64,000 nucleotides of DNA from JBBQLG01 sp964251665 (GTDB lineage Bacteria > Bacteroidota > Bacteroidia > Cytophagales > Spirosomataceae), in contig CAXUKO010000004.1 in NCBI GenBank assembly GCA_964251665.1, positions 310,001-374,000 on the forward strand, in the 5' to 3' direction. The notes below the pieces were generated by a model. That model worked only from the letters and a program-made list of their open reading frames with translations. It searched no databases and was not told the origin of the DNA. The translations under genes were made by a program, and so were the position numbers. Below, piece after piece: positions 25,586 through 34,001 of this stretch; position 1 is the first letter of the stretch, and each line of letters begins with the position of its first letter.

Positions 25586-26854
25586 TTACCGGCTTTCGAT
25601 CTTAAGGATTTTTCCGTCGGCATAATCACACACGTAGAGTTCGTGGTGCTGATCTTCCCCAAAGGCCGAAATGGAACCGGCCCGCTCAATGAGCAGCTGG
25701 TTCGCCGTTTTTTTGCCATTAGCCTGCGTCAGCGCCCAGATGTGGCCACTGCCAAAGTCGCCGTAAATATACTTGCCCTGCAGTGCCGGATTGGCGGCAC
25801 CCCGGTAAACATAACCCCCCGTTATCGAATTGCCATCGGCTCCATGCTTGTATTCATGAATGGGGTCGATCAGGGCTGTTTCCGGTTTCTGGTCGGGGTC
25901 GTAAACGGCATCGGCTTCCTTGATCCGCCAGCCGTAGTTACCCCCTTTAGTCACGATGTCAACCTCTTCAATCTCGTTCTGACCCACATCGCCGGTCCAG
26001 AGCTGACCGGTTTTGGTATCGAAACTAAACCGCCAGGGGTTACGCAGCCCGTAGGCAAAGATCTCTTCGCGATACCCGGCTTTGCCTTTAAATGGGTTGT
26101 CGGCCGGAATGCCATACTGTCCTTTCTTGGTGCTGTTTACATCGACCCGCAGAATTTTACCGAGCCAGGCGGCCTTGTTCTGTCCGTTATTTTTGGGATC
26201 ACCCCCGCTACCTCCGTCGCCGGTGGCCACGTACAGATACCCGTCGGGACCAAAGGCCAGCTTACCGCCATTGTGGTTGGAGTACGGCTGCGCAAACTTA
26301 AAAAGAATAGTTTCCGCTGCCGGATCGGCGACCCCATTGGTAATCTTAAACCGGCTCACCACGGTTTCGCGCGGGTTGTCTTTTGTGTAGTTTACGTAGA
26401 AAAAGCCGTTCGTTTTAAAGTTGGGATGAAAAGCAAGGCCCAGCAGACCCATCTCGCCACCATAGGCAACCCGTTTGCGAATGTCGAGTACCACCGCAGC
26501 GGTCTTTGCCGAGGCAGTGTTGTCAAACGCTCTGATCCGGCCAGCCTGCTCAATCACGTACACCCGGTTGCTACCATCGCTGGCGTAGGTAAACTCAACG
26601 GGCGCTTCAAATGTCAGGTTAGGGAAAGCATTGACGGTCGTAATCTGCGGGGCATTTGCCGAATGGAACAGCGACCCCGATGCGATTTTGGGAGCCGCTC
26701 CCATAAACAGCGAGGTGATGCCCGCCGTCTGTTCGTCGGCTGGTTCCTCTGCGGGTTGCCGGGCCATAATCACCAGCCAGGCAAAACCAGCCAGGGCCAG
26801 TATCGGCACCAGCAGGAAGGAGAGCAACAACGTCGATATGGATTTAAAAAGCAT
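25586..26854 (-). CDS. PQQ-dependent sugar dehydrogenase (GSDH/sorbosone-type)
   Basis: This 422-residue protein belongs to the soluble glucose/sorbosone dehydrogenase family, six-bladed propellers that oxidise sugars with PQQ in the periplasm. A hydrophobic N-terminal segment (about 6-30) anchors or exports it. Propeller landmarks are GEMGLLGLAFHP, SNHNGGKLAFGPDGYLYVATGDGG (cofactor and calcium region), GLRNPWRFSFD and GDVGQNEIEEVD. The gene is alone, closed by a terminator, and divergent from cysE with a 279-base gap between them. Whether the cell makes PQQ is not shown in this window. Confidence 0.92.
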   Translation of the reverse strand: MLFKSISTLLLSFLLVPILALAGFAWLVIMARQPAEEPADEQTAGITSLFMGAAPKIASGSLFHSANAPQITTVNAFPNLTFEAPVEFTYASDGSNRVYVIEQAGRIRAFDNTASAKTAAVVLDIRKRVAYGGEMGLLGLAFHPNFKTNGFFYVNYTKDNPRETVVSRFKITNGVADPAAETILFKFAQPYSNHNGGKLAFGPDGYLYVATGDGGSGGDPKNNGQNKAAWLGKILRVDVNSTKKGQYGIPADNPFKGKAGYREEIFAYGLRNPWRFSFDTKTGQLWTGDVGQNEIEEVDIVTKGGNYGWRIKEADAVYDPDQKPETALIDPIHEYKHGADGNSITGGYVYRGAANPALQGKYIYGDFGSGHIWALTQANGKKTANQLLIERAGSISAFGEDQHHELYVCDYADGKILKIESR

Positions 26855-27133
26855 GGTTGTACGTACTTATTTATATACTGTAGGGCAAAATCGGGGCCAG
26901 CTCAGCCGCCCGAACTTTTCGGTACGGGTTTTGTTTCAGAATCAGCGAATTTGCCCATATTTCTGCATTACTTACGCAAAAGTCCGGCTGATCGATTGGT
27001 GCCGCTATTCCACAAACCGGGGTGTTCTTACACTGTCCTGTCGTGCTTGTTCATTGCCCGGTATGACTACTGACGACCCCTGTTTCTAACCCGATTTATT
27101 TACGCCCTGTTTTCGTCCATTGCCGACTCTTTC

Positions 27134-27985
27134 ATGACTTCTTCCGATCTCTCGCCTGTTTTTCTCGACCGATTAGCCGCCCAGCGGGAACAGTTTCGCT
27201 ACCGGCTGCCATCTCGCCCCGATGCCGGCCGGTTTATCGACAAACTGATGCGGTTTTTGTTTCCCGTCACGCAGGACTGCGCCAGTGCTACCGATAACCT
27301 GGAGGAAACCTATCATAAGCTGTTCGACCAGCTGTTGTGTCTGCTCCGGCCGCTCGACGCCAACCTGAGCCAGCCAACGGAGGCCATTGCCGATGCTTTT
27401 TTTGCCAGGCTGCCCGCCATTTTCGACGACCTGCTGTTCGATGCCCAGACCATTGCCGATAACGACCCGGCGTCGGTGGGAGTGGAGGAGGTCGTCGCCG
27501 TATATCCCGGTTTTTATGCTATTGCGGTCTACCGGATTGCGCATACGCTGCTCCAGCAGCAGGTGCCCTTGCTGCCCCGGATGCTGACTGAATATGCTCA
27601 CGGACAAACCGGTATCGACATTCACCCCGGTGCTCAGATTGGCCCGGCGTTTTTCATCGACCACGGCACCGGCGTTGTTATCGGCGAAACCACGATTATC
27701 GGCCGCAACGTGAAAATCTACCAGGGGGTCACGCTCGGAGCTACCCACGTAGCCAAGTCAATGGCCCAGAAAAAACGTCACCCGACCATTGAGGATAATG
27801 TCGTGATTTACGCTAACGCTACCATTCTGGGTGGACGTACCGTCATTGGGCATGACTCCGTCATCGGGGGGAACGTCTGGCTCACGGCCAGTGTCGAACC
27901 GTATTCGCTGGTTTACCATCAGAGCGAAGTAGACGTTCGCCCAATGCCCCTCGCCACTGACGAACCCATCAACTTTGTTATATAA
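27134..27985 (+). CDS. cysE: Serine O-acetyltransferase
   Basis: CysE transfers acetyl from acetyl-CoA to serine, giving O-acetylserine for cysteine synthesis. The 283-residue product has the helical N-terminal domain (about 1-170) and a left-handed beta-helix of hexapeptide repeats from GIDIHPGAQIGP onward, including the active-site style DHGTGVVIGETTIIG and GVTLGA. A long acidic helical segment before residue 130 is as in the EpsC group. The partner gene cysteine synthase follows after 140 bases that contain a long inverted repeat. Confidence 0.93.
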   Translation: MTSSDLSPVFLDRLAAQREQFRYRLPSRPDAGRFIDKLMRFLFPVTQDCASATDNLEETYHKLFDQLLCLLRPLDANLSQPTEAIADAFFARLPAIFDDLLFDAQTIADNDPASVGVEEVVAVYPGFYAIAVYRIAHTLLQQQVPLLPRMLTEYAHGQTGIDIHPGAQIGPAFFIDHGTGVVIGETTIIGRNVKIYQGVTLGATHVAKSMAQKKRHPTIEDNVVIYANATILGGRTVIGHDSVIGGNVWLTASVEPYSLVYHQSEVDVRPMPLATDEPINFVI

Positions 27986-28007
27986 CACTTAACGGAACCG
28001 CACCGGC

Positions 28008-28111
28008 GGAACGCGGATTTAACGGATGCCTGCGGCAGCGCGGGTAAGGATACTTCTTTAAAAATCCGTTTTTATCCGCGTTGCCGCAGGCATCCGTCAA
28101 ATCCGCGTTCC
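28008..28111. repeat. Long inverted repeat between cysE and cysK
   Basis: Bases 28008-28043 and 28076-28111 are reverse complements over 36 positions with only two differences, and both differences leave G-U pairs possible in RNA. The loop of 32 bases contains ATCCGTTTTTATCC. The element lies between two genes of one pathway on the same strand. The arms contain the words CGGATTTAACGGATGCC and CCGCGTT, typical of dispersed intergenic palindromes. It may attenuate transcription or be a small mobile repeat. Confidence 0.8.
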
Positions 28112-28125
28112 AGTCGAACTCACCC

Positions 28126-29040
28126 ATGAAATACAATTCCATACTTGATACCATCGGTAACACGCCGATGGTCCGCATCAACCGGCTGTTTCCGGACTAT
28201 ACCGTCTGGACAAAGTTAGAGCGGGCGAATCCCGGTGCCAGCATTAAAGACCGGATTGCGCTGGCAATGGTTGAAGCCGCTGAAGCGGACGGGCATCTGA
28301 AACCTGGTTCTGTAATTATCGAACCCACCTCGGGTAATACCGGCATCGGTCTGGCAATGGTTGCGGCTGTAAAAGGCTATAAGCTGACGCTGGTGATGCC
28401 TGAATCGATGTCTGTTGAGCGCCGGAAGATTATGGCTGCCTACGGAGCCGAGTTTGATCTGACACCCCGGGAGCAGGGCATGAAGGGGGCCATTGCCCGG
28501 GCGCACGAACTGGTAGCCCAGATGCCCAACGCCTGGATGCCGCAGCAGTTCGAGAATCCGGCCAATATTGCTGTTCACGTACGGACGACCGCGCAGGAGA
28601 TTCTAACCGATTTCCCCGACGGTTTTGATGCGATGATCACCGGCGTGGGAACGGGAGGCCATATAACTGGTGTCGGCGAAGTACTGAAACAACACTTTCC
28701 CTATCTGAAGATATACGCCGTCGAGCCCGAACTCTCGCCCGTTATTAGCGGAGGTGCCCCCGGACCTCACCCAATTCAGGGCATTGGGGCCGGGTTTATA
28801 CCCCAGAACCTCCATACGAGTGTATTGGACGGAACCATTGCCGTCAGTAAAGAGGAGGCTTATGAAATGACCCGTCGTTCGGCCCGGGAGGAGGGTACTT
28901 TTATCGGTATTTCATCGGGCGCATCGCTGGCGGCTGTCGCCAAAAAGTTGCCCGAACTTCCGCAGGGGAGCCGCATCCTGACGTTCTGCTACGATACCGG
29001 CGAACGCTACCTGTCGATTGACGGGCTATTTGGGTTGTGA
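28126..29040 (+). CDS. cysK: Cysteine synthase (O-acetylserine sulfhydrylase)
   Basis: This PLP enzyme joins O-acetylserine with sulfide to form cysteine. From the ATG at 28126 it has 304 residues. Landmarks are GNTPMVR (11-17), the PLP Lys41 in GASIKDRIA, the substrate loop PTSGNTGIG (about 69-77), the phosphate-binding TGVGTGGHITG and the late SSGASL. It is the natural partner of cysE upstream. Family members CysK and CysM cannot be separated reliably by eye. An in-frame upstream start at 28081 would fall inside the inverted repeat and is rejected. Confidence 0.93.
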   Translation: MKYNSILDTIGNTPMVRINRLFPDYTVWTKLERANPGASIKDRIALAMVEAAEADGHLKPGSVIIEPTSGNTGIGLAMVAAVKGYKLTLVMPESMSVERRKIMAAYGAEFDLTPREQGMKGAIARAHELVAQMPNAWMPQQFENPANIAVHVRTTAQEILTDFPDGFDAMITGVGTGGHITGVGEVLKQHFPYLKIYAVEPELSPVISGGAPGPHPIQGIGAGFIPQNLHTSVLDGTIAVSKEEAYEMTRRSAREEGTFIGISSGASLAAVAKKLPELPQGSRILTFCYDTGERYLSIDGLFGL

Positions 29041-29108
29041 GTCAGTAAGTTGGTAAGTCAGTAAGTGCTTCGCCATTTACCACCTACTGACTGTCCGACT
29101 TACTGACT
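29040..29108. terminator. Inverted repeat between convergent cysK and DsbA-like genes
   Basis: The arms AGTCAGTAAGT (29040-29050) and ACTTACTGACT (29098-29108) pair over 11 bases, and the words GTCAGTAAG and CTACTGACT recur inside. It fills almost the whole convergent gap and may end transcripts from both sides. There is no clear T tract. Confidence 0.5.
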
Positions 29109-29124
29109 TGGGCGCAGCCACTTA

Positions 29125-29754
29125 TTAACCTTGCAGCGCCCGGCTCACGTTCCCGGCCAGAGTATCGTAGGGAACGTAGCCCCTTGCGACGAGGTAGAGA
29201 TTGTCGCCGTTTTCGACGATGACTGACGGAAAGCCGTTGATACCGAACTGAGCTACCAGGGCAAACTCGGCTAATGTCTGTTCCCGGATGGCCGGGTCGG
29301 TGAGGTGATTGACAAATTCATCGGAATTCAGGCCGTATCGCTCCACCAGCGGACCGTAGTTGGCCGCTACATTCAGGTCGATTCCATCCCGGCAAAGCGC
29401 GTTTTGCAAGGTACCGGCAAACTCAACTTCCCGGCCGGTCTGCGCCGTTTTAAACAGCGTCATGGCCATGCCCGGCGTTTCAGAATTGGCGATATAGGTG
29501 CCAGGTTTGAGAATGTTATCTAAGTAGGCCTGCCCAAATTCAACGCCGGTGCGGGCTTCGACTACTTTATACGCTTCCTCAATATACGCCATGGATTCGG
29601 CGATGGGTATGGGGCGGTCGCCGGTCATCATGCCACCACTCAGGACCGTAAAGTCGAGCGTATCCGTATGCTCGTGGTAGAAACGCTGCATCACGTCGCT
29701 GAAGCCGTAACACCAGCCGCAGAGGGCGTCGTAGACGTAGATAATGCGGGGCAT
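29125..29754 (-). CDS. DsbA-family thioredoxin-fold oxidoreductase
   Basis: The 209-residue protein has a thioredoxin fold with the redox motif Cys12-Gly-Trp-Cys15 and the expected cis-proline late in the chain (NGFPSV). It lacks a signal peptide, so it resembles the cytoplasmic FrnE-like or 2-hydroxychromene isomerase-like branch of the DsbA family rather than the periplasmic DsbA. It lies 35 bases downstream of a TetR-type regulator on the same strand and is probably under its control. Substrate is unknown. Confidence 0.88.
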   Translation of the reverse strand: MPRIIYVYDALCGWCYGFSDVMQRFYHEHTDTLDFTVLSGGMMTGDRPIPIAESMAYIEEAYKVVEARTGVEFGQAYLDNILKPGTYIANSETPGMAMTLFKTAQTGREVEFAGTLQNALCRDGIDLNVAANYGPLVERYGLNSDEFVNHLTDPAIREQTLAEFALVAQFGINGFPSVIVENGDNLYLVARGYVPYDTLAGNVSRALQG

Positions 29755-29789
29755 ACTAACTGACTTACTACTTCCTGCTTACACTGTCT

Positions 29790-30383
29790 TTACCGCAGGT
29801 TACGCACAAACCGCCGAACGGCCTCGCGGTATACCTGTTCCGATTGTTCGAGCGACTGTTGTTCTTTCAGCATCATGGCGAGCACAATCATCCCGTGCGA
29901 CAGCGACCACCACTCAAAGTACAACCGCTGAATGCTCTCCTTCGATTTGGGGATGAACGAGAAAATGATTTCGCGGACAATGGCGCTAACGGCTTCCATC
30001 TCACCCGACTGATGAATCGATGTGGCACAGAAAGCGCCATCAAGGTTATACATTACCTGATACATCTCGGACTGACGGAAGGCGAAGTCCCACTGGATAA
30101 GCGATATTTCGTAGAGTCTTTTCTCGGGGTCGCGGTAGAGTTTCTGAATTCGTTCGTACTCATCACGGAGAAATCGAAAACCTTCATTGCGGATTTCGGC
30201 CAGCAGAACGTCTTTACTGTCGAAATATTCGTAGACAATGGGCGCGCTGTACTCAATGGCGTCAGCTATTTTTCGGATCGAGACGGCTTGCCATCCTTCC
30301 CGCCGGGCAATGTCTTTGGCTGTCAGAACGATACCGGAACGAGTCTGTTCGCGGTTACGGGGTTTCCGTTCGAGCGTTTCCAT
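29790..30383 (-). CDS. TetR/AcrR-family transcriptional regulator
   Basis: The 197-residue protein has a TetR DNA-binding helix-turn-helix (about 15-60) with WQAVSIRKIADAIEYSAPIVYEYFDSKD, the family signature, and a helical ligand-binding C-terminal domain. It should repress its own transcription unit, which includes the DsbA-like gene downstream. A 19-base dyad lies 30 bases upstream of its start and is the likely operator. Ligand is unknown. Confidence 0.92.
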   Translation of the reverse strand: METLERKPRNREQTRSGIVLTAKDIARREGWQAVSIRKIADAIEYSAPIVYEYFDSKDVLLAEIRNEGFRFLRDEYERIQKLYRDPEKRLYEISLIQWDFAFRQSEMYQVMYNLDGAFCATSIHQSGEMEAVSAIVREIIFSFIPKSKESIQRLYFEWWSLSHGMIVLAMMLKEQQSLEQSEQVYREAVRRFVRNLR

Positions 30384-30412
30384 CAGTTAAGTTTCTGGTT
30401 AACGGTGTTAAT

Positions 30413-30431
30413 CTAACTGAAAGGTAGTTAG
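30413..30431 (-). promoter_or_regulatory. Candidate TetR-type operator overlapping a -7-like box
   Basis: The dyad CTAACT-N7-AGTTAG is perfect in its 6-base arms. On the minus strand its centre includes TACCTTTC, one base from the TAnnTTTG box. An operator covering the promoter of the regulator gene fits autorepression. The call is inferred from symmetry and position. Confidence 0.4.
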
Positions 30432-30588
30432 TTAGCTTGGTACAATCCAACTGACATACCAATGTTCTTGGAATAATTAAATCGTTAAGCCCAATTTTAC
30501 AGAAACCCCGTCGTTAATTCATATTTATCGTATGGTACTATTTTCATAACTTTTACCGCTATTTTAAGCGGCTATGTTGACCAAGCGG

Positions 30589-31332
30589 TTAATTACGCCG
30601 TTCAGCAAGTAGCCATAAATCGGCATCTCCCAGCTCATACCCACGTCCGTCAATATCGCCCAGGCAGGCTGGTAACGTGAAACCGGCCTCGTAGAATAAT
30701 CCCCGTAATTCGCTGACTGTGTAGATGTAATGCTGAGCCAGCCGGGTTTCAGTTTTCCCGTCCTGAATATAAGTCAGGTGTGAGTCGATGCGGCTTTCGA
30801 GCGGATCGTATTCGTTTTCCATCAGAAAATAAAACCCGTCGGCAACGGTCAGCCAACTGCGTTCCTGATAGTCGGGCAGGAGCGATTCGGCCACCATGCT
30901 CGTATGAACCAGTAGCCGCCCGCCGGTTGCCAGCAACCCGGCAATGCGCTGCAAAAAGACCAGCATCTGAGGGCGGGGAAAGAAACTGAAACTATTGCCC
31001 AGACAATACGCAGCCTCGAAGGGACCCGTAATTGGTACGGTCAGGAAATCACCGCAAACGGCTTCGACGGGCAGATTCTCCTCCTGAGCAGCCGTCAGTA
31101 ATTCAGTAATATACTCGTCCGAAATATCAACGCCGGTAACGGAGCAGCCCATCCGGGCAATGGGCAGGGCGTGACGGCCATAGCCACAGAAAATATCCAG
31201 CAGGTGGTCGTCGGGCCCAAAATCCAGCATCTCAACCAGCCATTCAAGGTCGAGCCGCGTCTGGTCATCAGTCTGGGCGGCTTTCCAGGCCGCCTGCGGT
31301 AGCCCGTGAAAAAAATTCGTGTACCAGGACAT
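30589..31332 (-). CDS. Class I SAM-dependent methyltransferase
   Basis: The 247-residue protein has a Rossmann-type methyltransferase fold. Motif I is LLDIFCGYGRHALPIA (44-59), followed by VTGVDIS (strand 2 acid) and the post-motif AYCLGNSFSFF. An N-terminal FFHGLPQAAWKAA segment is typical of a Bacteroidota group with unknown substrate. The gene is alone; the 205 bases downstream to the TetR gene hold only a weak hairpin (CCGCT/AGCGG). Confidence 0.88.
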   Translation of the reverse strand: MSWYTNFFHGLPQAAWKAAQTDDQTRLDLEWLVEMLDFGPDDHLLDIFCGYGRHALPIARMGCSVTGVDISDEYITELLTAAQEENLPVEAVCGDFLTVPITGPFEAAYCLGNSFSFFPRPQMLVFLQRIAGLLATGGRLLVHTSMVAESLLPDYQERSWLTVADGFYFLMENEYDPLESRIDSHLTYIQDGKTETRLAQHYIYTVSELRGLFYEAGFTLPACLGDIDGRGYELGDADLWLLAERRN

Positions 31333-31339
31333 GAAATAG

Positions 31340-31392
31340 GTTTGTAGTTTATGATTGGTAGGTAGCGGGTAATTGATGAGTTAACTACAAAC
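31340..31392. repeat. Intergenic inverted repeat with GTTTGTAGTT words
   Basis: GTTTGTAGTT (31340-31349) pairs with AACTACAAAC (31383-31392). The 3' side continues as CACAAACTACGAAC. The word AAACCACAAACT also occurs in the repeat at 33941-33997, so this is one of a dispersed set. Confidence 0.55.
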
Positions 31393-31409
31393 CACAAACT
31401 ACGAACGGT

Positions 31410-31874
31410 TTAGTTGATCTTTGTCAGGGTTTCCTGAATGGCGGTGAAGTTGGGGACGTCACCGGCGTTGTCCAGCACTTCAGCGTACTGAATCGTTTTG
31501 TTGCGGTCGACCACAAATGCTGACCGCTTGCTGACGCCCTTCATGCCAAAGGCAAAGGTGTCGTACAGCGAATCATACGCCGTTGAGGCTTCTTTGTTGA
31601 AATCGGACAGCAGATCGAAGGGAAGGTGCTGCTCGGCTTTGAACTTGTCCAGCGTGAAGGGTGAATCGACCGAAATAGCAACAACATCGGCATTCAGGTC
31701 GGCGTAGGTAGCGATGTTATCCCGCATTTCGCAAAGTTCGGCGGTGCAGACGCTGGTGAACGCGAGGGGGAAGAACAACACGATCAGGTTGTTGTTGAAA
31801 TCGGTGAGCGAAACTTCTTTTTTGTCGGAGTTGACGAGTGTAAAGTCGGGGGCTTTCTGGCCGGGCGTTAGCAT
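31410..31874 (-). CDS. Peroxiredoxin (AhpC/TSA family, BCP/AhpE-like)
   Basis: Peroxiredoxins reduce peroxides with a reactive cysteine. The 154-residue protein shows the peroxidatic Cys43 in PLAFTSVCTAELCEMRD, with Cys48 four residues later, the spacing of atypical two-cysteine PrxQ/BCP enzymes. The Thr and Arg partners of the active site (Thr40 and Arg51 region) are present. It is cytoplasmic. It is divergent from the ROK kinase gene with a 93-base gap. Confidence 0.92.
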   Translation of the reverse strand: MLTPGQKAPDFTLVNSDKKEVSLTDFNNNLIVLFFPLAFTSVCTAELCEMRDNIATYADLNADVVAISVDSPFTLDKFKAEQHLPFDLLSDFNKEASTAYDSLYDTFAFGMKGVSKRSAFVVDRNKTIQYAEVLDNAGDVPNFTAIQETLTKIN

Positions 31875-31919
31875 GACGGATGGTAATTTATGCGGTTTGT
31901 TCTACGAATTAAGGGCCAA

Positions 31920-31945
31920 AGGTCGTAAATCGCAGGTCGTAAATC
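31920..31945. repeat. Short tandem repeat AGGTCGTAAATC x2
   Basis: The 12-base word AGGTCGTAAATC occurs at 31920-31931 and 31934-31945, a period of 14. It lies in the divergent gap between the peroxiredoxin and ROK genes and may be a regulator site or a decayed intergenic repeat. Confidence 0.45.
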
Positions 31946-31967
31946 ATACACTCTTAGCGCGTAATTC

Positions 31968-32888
31968 ATGCAAACTTACTGGGGCATTGATCTGGGCGGT
32001 ACCAAAATAGAGGGCGTCGTACTCTCGGCTCCGTCGCCCGAAGCTGTTGTAATCCGGCAGCGGCTTGATACCGAGGCCAATAAAGGCTATAACCACATTG
32101 TCGATCAGATTGTCCGGCTCATTGACCAGCTAAAAGCTCAAACCGGGTATCAGCCTGACAAGATCGGATTCGGCACGCCCGGTACCCTTGATCCGGCGAC
32201 GCAGACGATGAAAAACTGCAATACCACTGTACTGAATGGTCAGCCGCTGCAACAGGCGCTGACAGAGCGGCTCGGCGTACCTGTCGAAATTATGAACGAT
32301 GCCAACTGCTTTGCTCTGGCAGAGGCTACAATGGGCATCGTACCCGATAAGGTGCCTGCCTATCAGTCCGTTTTTGGGGTCATTATGGGTACGGGCGTAG
32401 GCGGTGGCGTGGTGGTGAAAGGGCGAGACGGGGCCTCGTTTGTGCTGGGTGGCCTGCACGGCATCGGGGGCGAATGGGGGCACAACATACTGGAAGAGAA
32501 CGGCCATGCCTGCTACTGCGGCAAACGGGGGTGTACCGAACAGGTGATTTCCGGTCCCGCGCTGCAACGGTATTACCAGGAGATCAGCGGGCAGGCGCTG
32601 ACCATGAAAGATATTGTTGCCCGGCATTATGCCGGCACCGACCCACTGGCCAGTCAGACCATCGAACGACTGCTGGAATACTTTGGCCGGGCTATTTCAG
32701 AAATCATCAACGTGCTCGACCCGGACGCGATTGTGCTGGGTGGTGGCGTCGGCAACGTTGATCTGCTGTACACCGAAGGGGTCGAACGGGCGAAGAAATA
32801 TATCTTTAATAAGGGCGTAATCCATACGCCGTTTCTACGGCCTAAACTGGGTGATAGTGCCGGGGTGTTTGGGGCTGCCCTGTTATAG
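31968..32888 (+). CDS. ROK-family sugar kinase
   Basis: ROK proteins phosphorylate sugars such as glucose, fructose, N-acetylglucosamine or N-acetylmannosamine. The 306-residue product has the N-terminal phosphate loop GIDLGGTKIEG (6-16), the catalytic-region IMNDANCFALAE, the HGIGGEWGHN segment and the zinc-binding cysteines in CYCGKRGCTEQ. There is no DNA-binding domain, so it is a kinase rather than a repressor. It ends exactly where the convergent ABC ATPase gene ends, with no bases between the stop codons. Substrate is not decided by sequence alone. Confidence 0.92.
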   Translation: MQTYWGIDLGGTKIEGVVLSAPSPEAVVIRQRLDTEANKGYNHIVDQIVRLIDQLKAQTGYQPDKIGFGTPGTLDPATQTMKNCNTTVLNGQPLQQALTERLGVPVEIMNDANCFALAEATMGIVPDKVPAYQSVFGVIMGTGVGGGVVVKGRDGASFVLGGLHGIGGEWGHNILEENGHACYCGKRGCTEQVISGPALQRYYQEISGQALTMKDIVARHYAGTDPLASQTIERLLEYFGRAISEIINVLDPDAIVLGGGVGNVDLLYTEGVERAKKYIFNKGVIHTPFLRPKLGDSAGVFGAALL

Positions 32889-33911
32889 TCAGCCCCGAAG
32901 CCACCAGATGGCTTCGGGTGCGATGGTAAGGCTAATCGGCTGCCCCGGCTGTAAATCGTCGCGGTTCGTCAGAACGGTCAGCCTGATATAGCGCGATACA
33001 TCAGCCTCAATCTCATAATAGCTTCCCCGAAAAAACACGGTTCGTATTACGGCCGGGATGCCAGCGGCCGATGGTTCGGCTGGGGTTATCCCGGCCGTCT
33101 CTACATACTGAATCTGTTCAGGTCGGATGCAGCAGGTTGCATTGGGGTGCATAGGCGTTGCCAACCCCAGGGTTACCAGGTGTTTGGCTTTCAGAATGTT
33201 GGCAGCACCCGTCAGCCGGGCAACGTAGGCAGTAAGTGGCCGGCGGTATACGTCGATAGGTCGGGCTAACTGGAGCAACTGGCCACTTTGCAGTACGCCC
33301 AGCGTATGGGCAATAGACAGGGCGTCCGTCGCATCGTGGGTAACGAACAGACACGCCGTCCGGTCGGTCTCCACCAGGTCGAGCAGCATATCGCGAATGA
33401 GCGTTCGGTTGGGCAGGTCGAGGTGGCTGAACGGCTCATCTAATAGCAGCACTGCCGGTTTAAGAGCTACCGCTCTGGCAATGGCTGTACGTTGTTTTTC
33501 GCCCCCGCTGACCTGTTTGGGCAAACGATGCTGTACGGCTTCGAGCCGGCAGAGTCGCAGCAATTCATCAACCCGAAAAGCTTGATATACAGCCTCGTAA
33601 TAACGTAGAGCGTAGGCAATGTTCTCGCGGATGGAGACATTGGGTATCAGCTGATACTCCTGATGCACCAGTTGAATATCGGGTCGGCCGGGAATGAGCA
33701 CTTCGGATGGTCCCGGTATGCGTTCGCCCGCCAACTGGACCTGCCCGGAGTCGGCATCGGAAAGACCCGCCAGTAAACTCAGCAGCGTACTTTTGCCCGA
33801 TCCACTCGCCCCAACAAGGCCCATGATCCGGCCTGCCTCCAGCGTAAAGGAAACGTTTTTAACGGCTGGCAGTCCAGCAAAGACCTTGGTAATTTTATTG
33901 ACTTCGAGCAA
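32889..33911 (-). CDS. ABC transporter ATP-binding protein (PotA/FbpC-like), orphan
   Basis: The 340-residue ATPase has Walker A GASGSGKST (34-42), the signature VSGGEKQR, Walker B VLLLDEPFSHLD and a switch His in FVTHDATDA. A C-terminal TOBE-like domain (about 240-340) follows, as in spermidine, iron or molybdate importers. No permease or binding protein lies beside it, so its transporter partner is elsewhere. It is convergent with the ROK gene. A downstream-of-XRE position on the same strand, with a 90-base repeat-bearing gap, argues against co-transcription. Confidence 0.9.
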   Translation of the reverse strand: MLEVNKITKVFAGLPAVKNVSFTLEAGRIMGLVGASGSGKSTLLSLLAGLSDADSGQVQLAGERIPGPSEVLIPGRPDIQLVHQEYQLIPNVSIRENIAYALRYYEAVYQAFRVDELLRLCRLEAVQHRLPKQVSGGEKQRTAIARAVALKPAVLLLDEPFSHLDLPNRTLIRDMLLDLVETDRTACLFVTHDATDALSIAHTLGVLQSGQLLQLARPIDVYRRPLTAYVARLTGAANILKAKHLVTLGLATPMHPNATCCIRPEQIQYVETAGITPAEPSAAGIPAVIRTVFFRGSYYEIEADVSRYIRLTVLTNRDDLQPGQPISLTIAPEAIWWLRG

Positions 33912-33940
33912 GATTATAACTAGTTGTAATTCGTGGTTCG

Positions 33941-33997
33941 TAGTTTGTGACAGCCGCCGGAGCTGTTATCAGCCGGTGAAGTATAAACCACAAACTA
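33941..33997. repeat. Intergenic inverted repeat with TAGTTTGTG words
   Basis: TAGTTTGTG (33941-33949) pairs with CACAAACTA (33989-33997). The words AAACCACAAACT and GTAGTTTGTG are shared with the repeat at 31340-31400. It occupies the gap between the XRE and ABC genes. Confidence 0.55.
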
Positions 33998-34001
33998 TAA
34001 C

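Noticed and set aside
25529..27073. A 514-codon plus-strand frame opposite the sugar dehydrogenase
   Set aside because: The minus-strand product has all PQQ-dehydrogenase propeller motifs, while the plus-strand peptide matches nothing and is rich in shadow-type residues.
32889..33911. A complete ABC importer operon
   Set aside because: Only the ATPase is present; the neighbours are an XRE regulator and a ROK kinase, with no permease or binding protein.
29040..33997. A CRISPR array, suggested by repeated words in intergenic gaps
   Set aside because: The repeats are inverted, unequally spaced and separated by full genes; there are no regular spacers and no cas genes.
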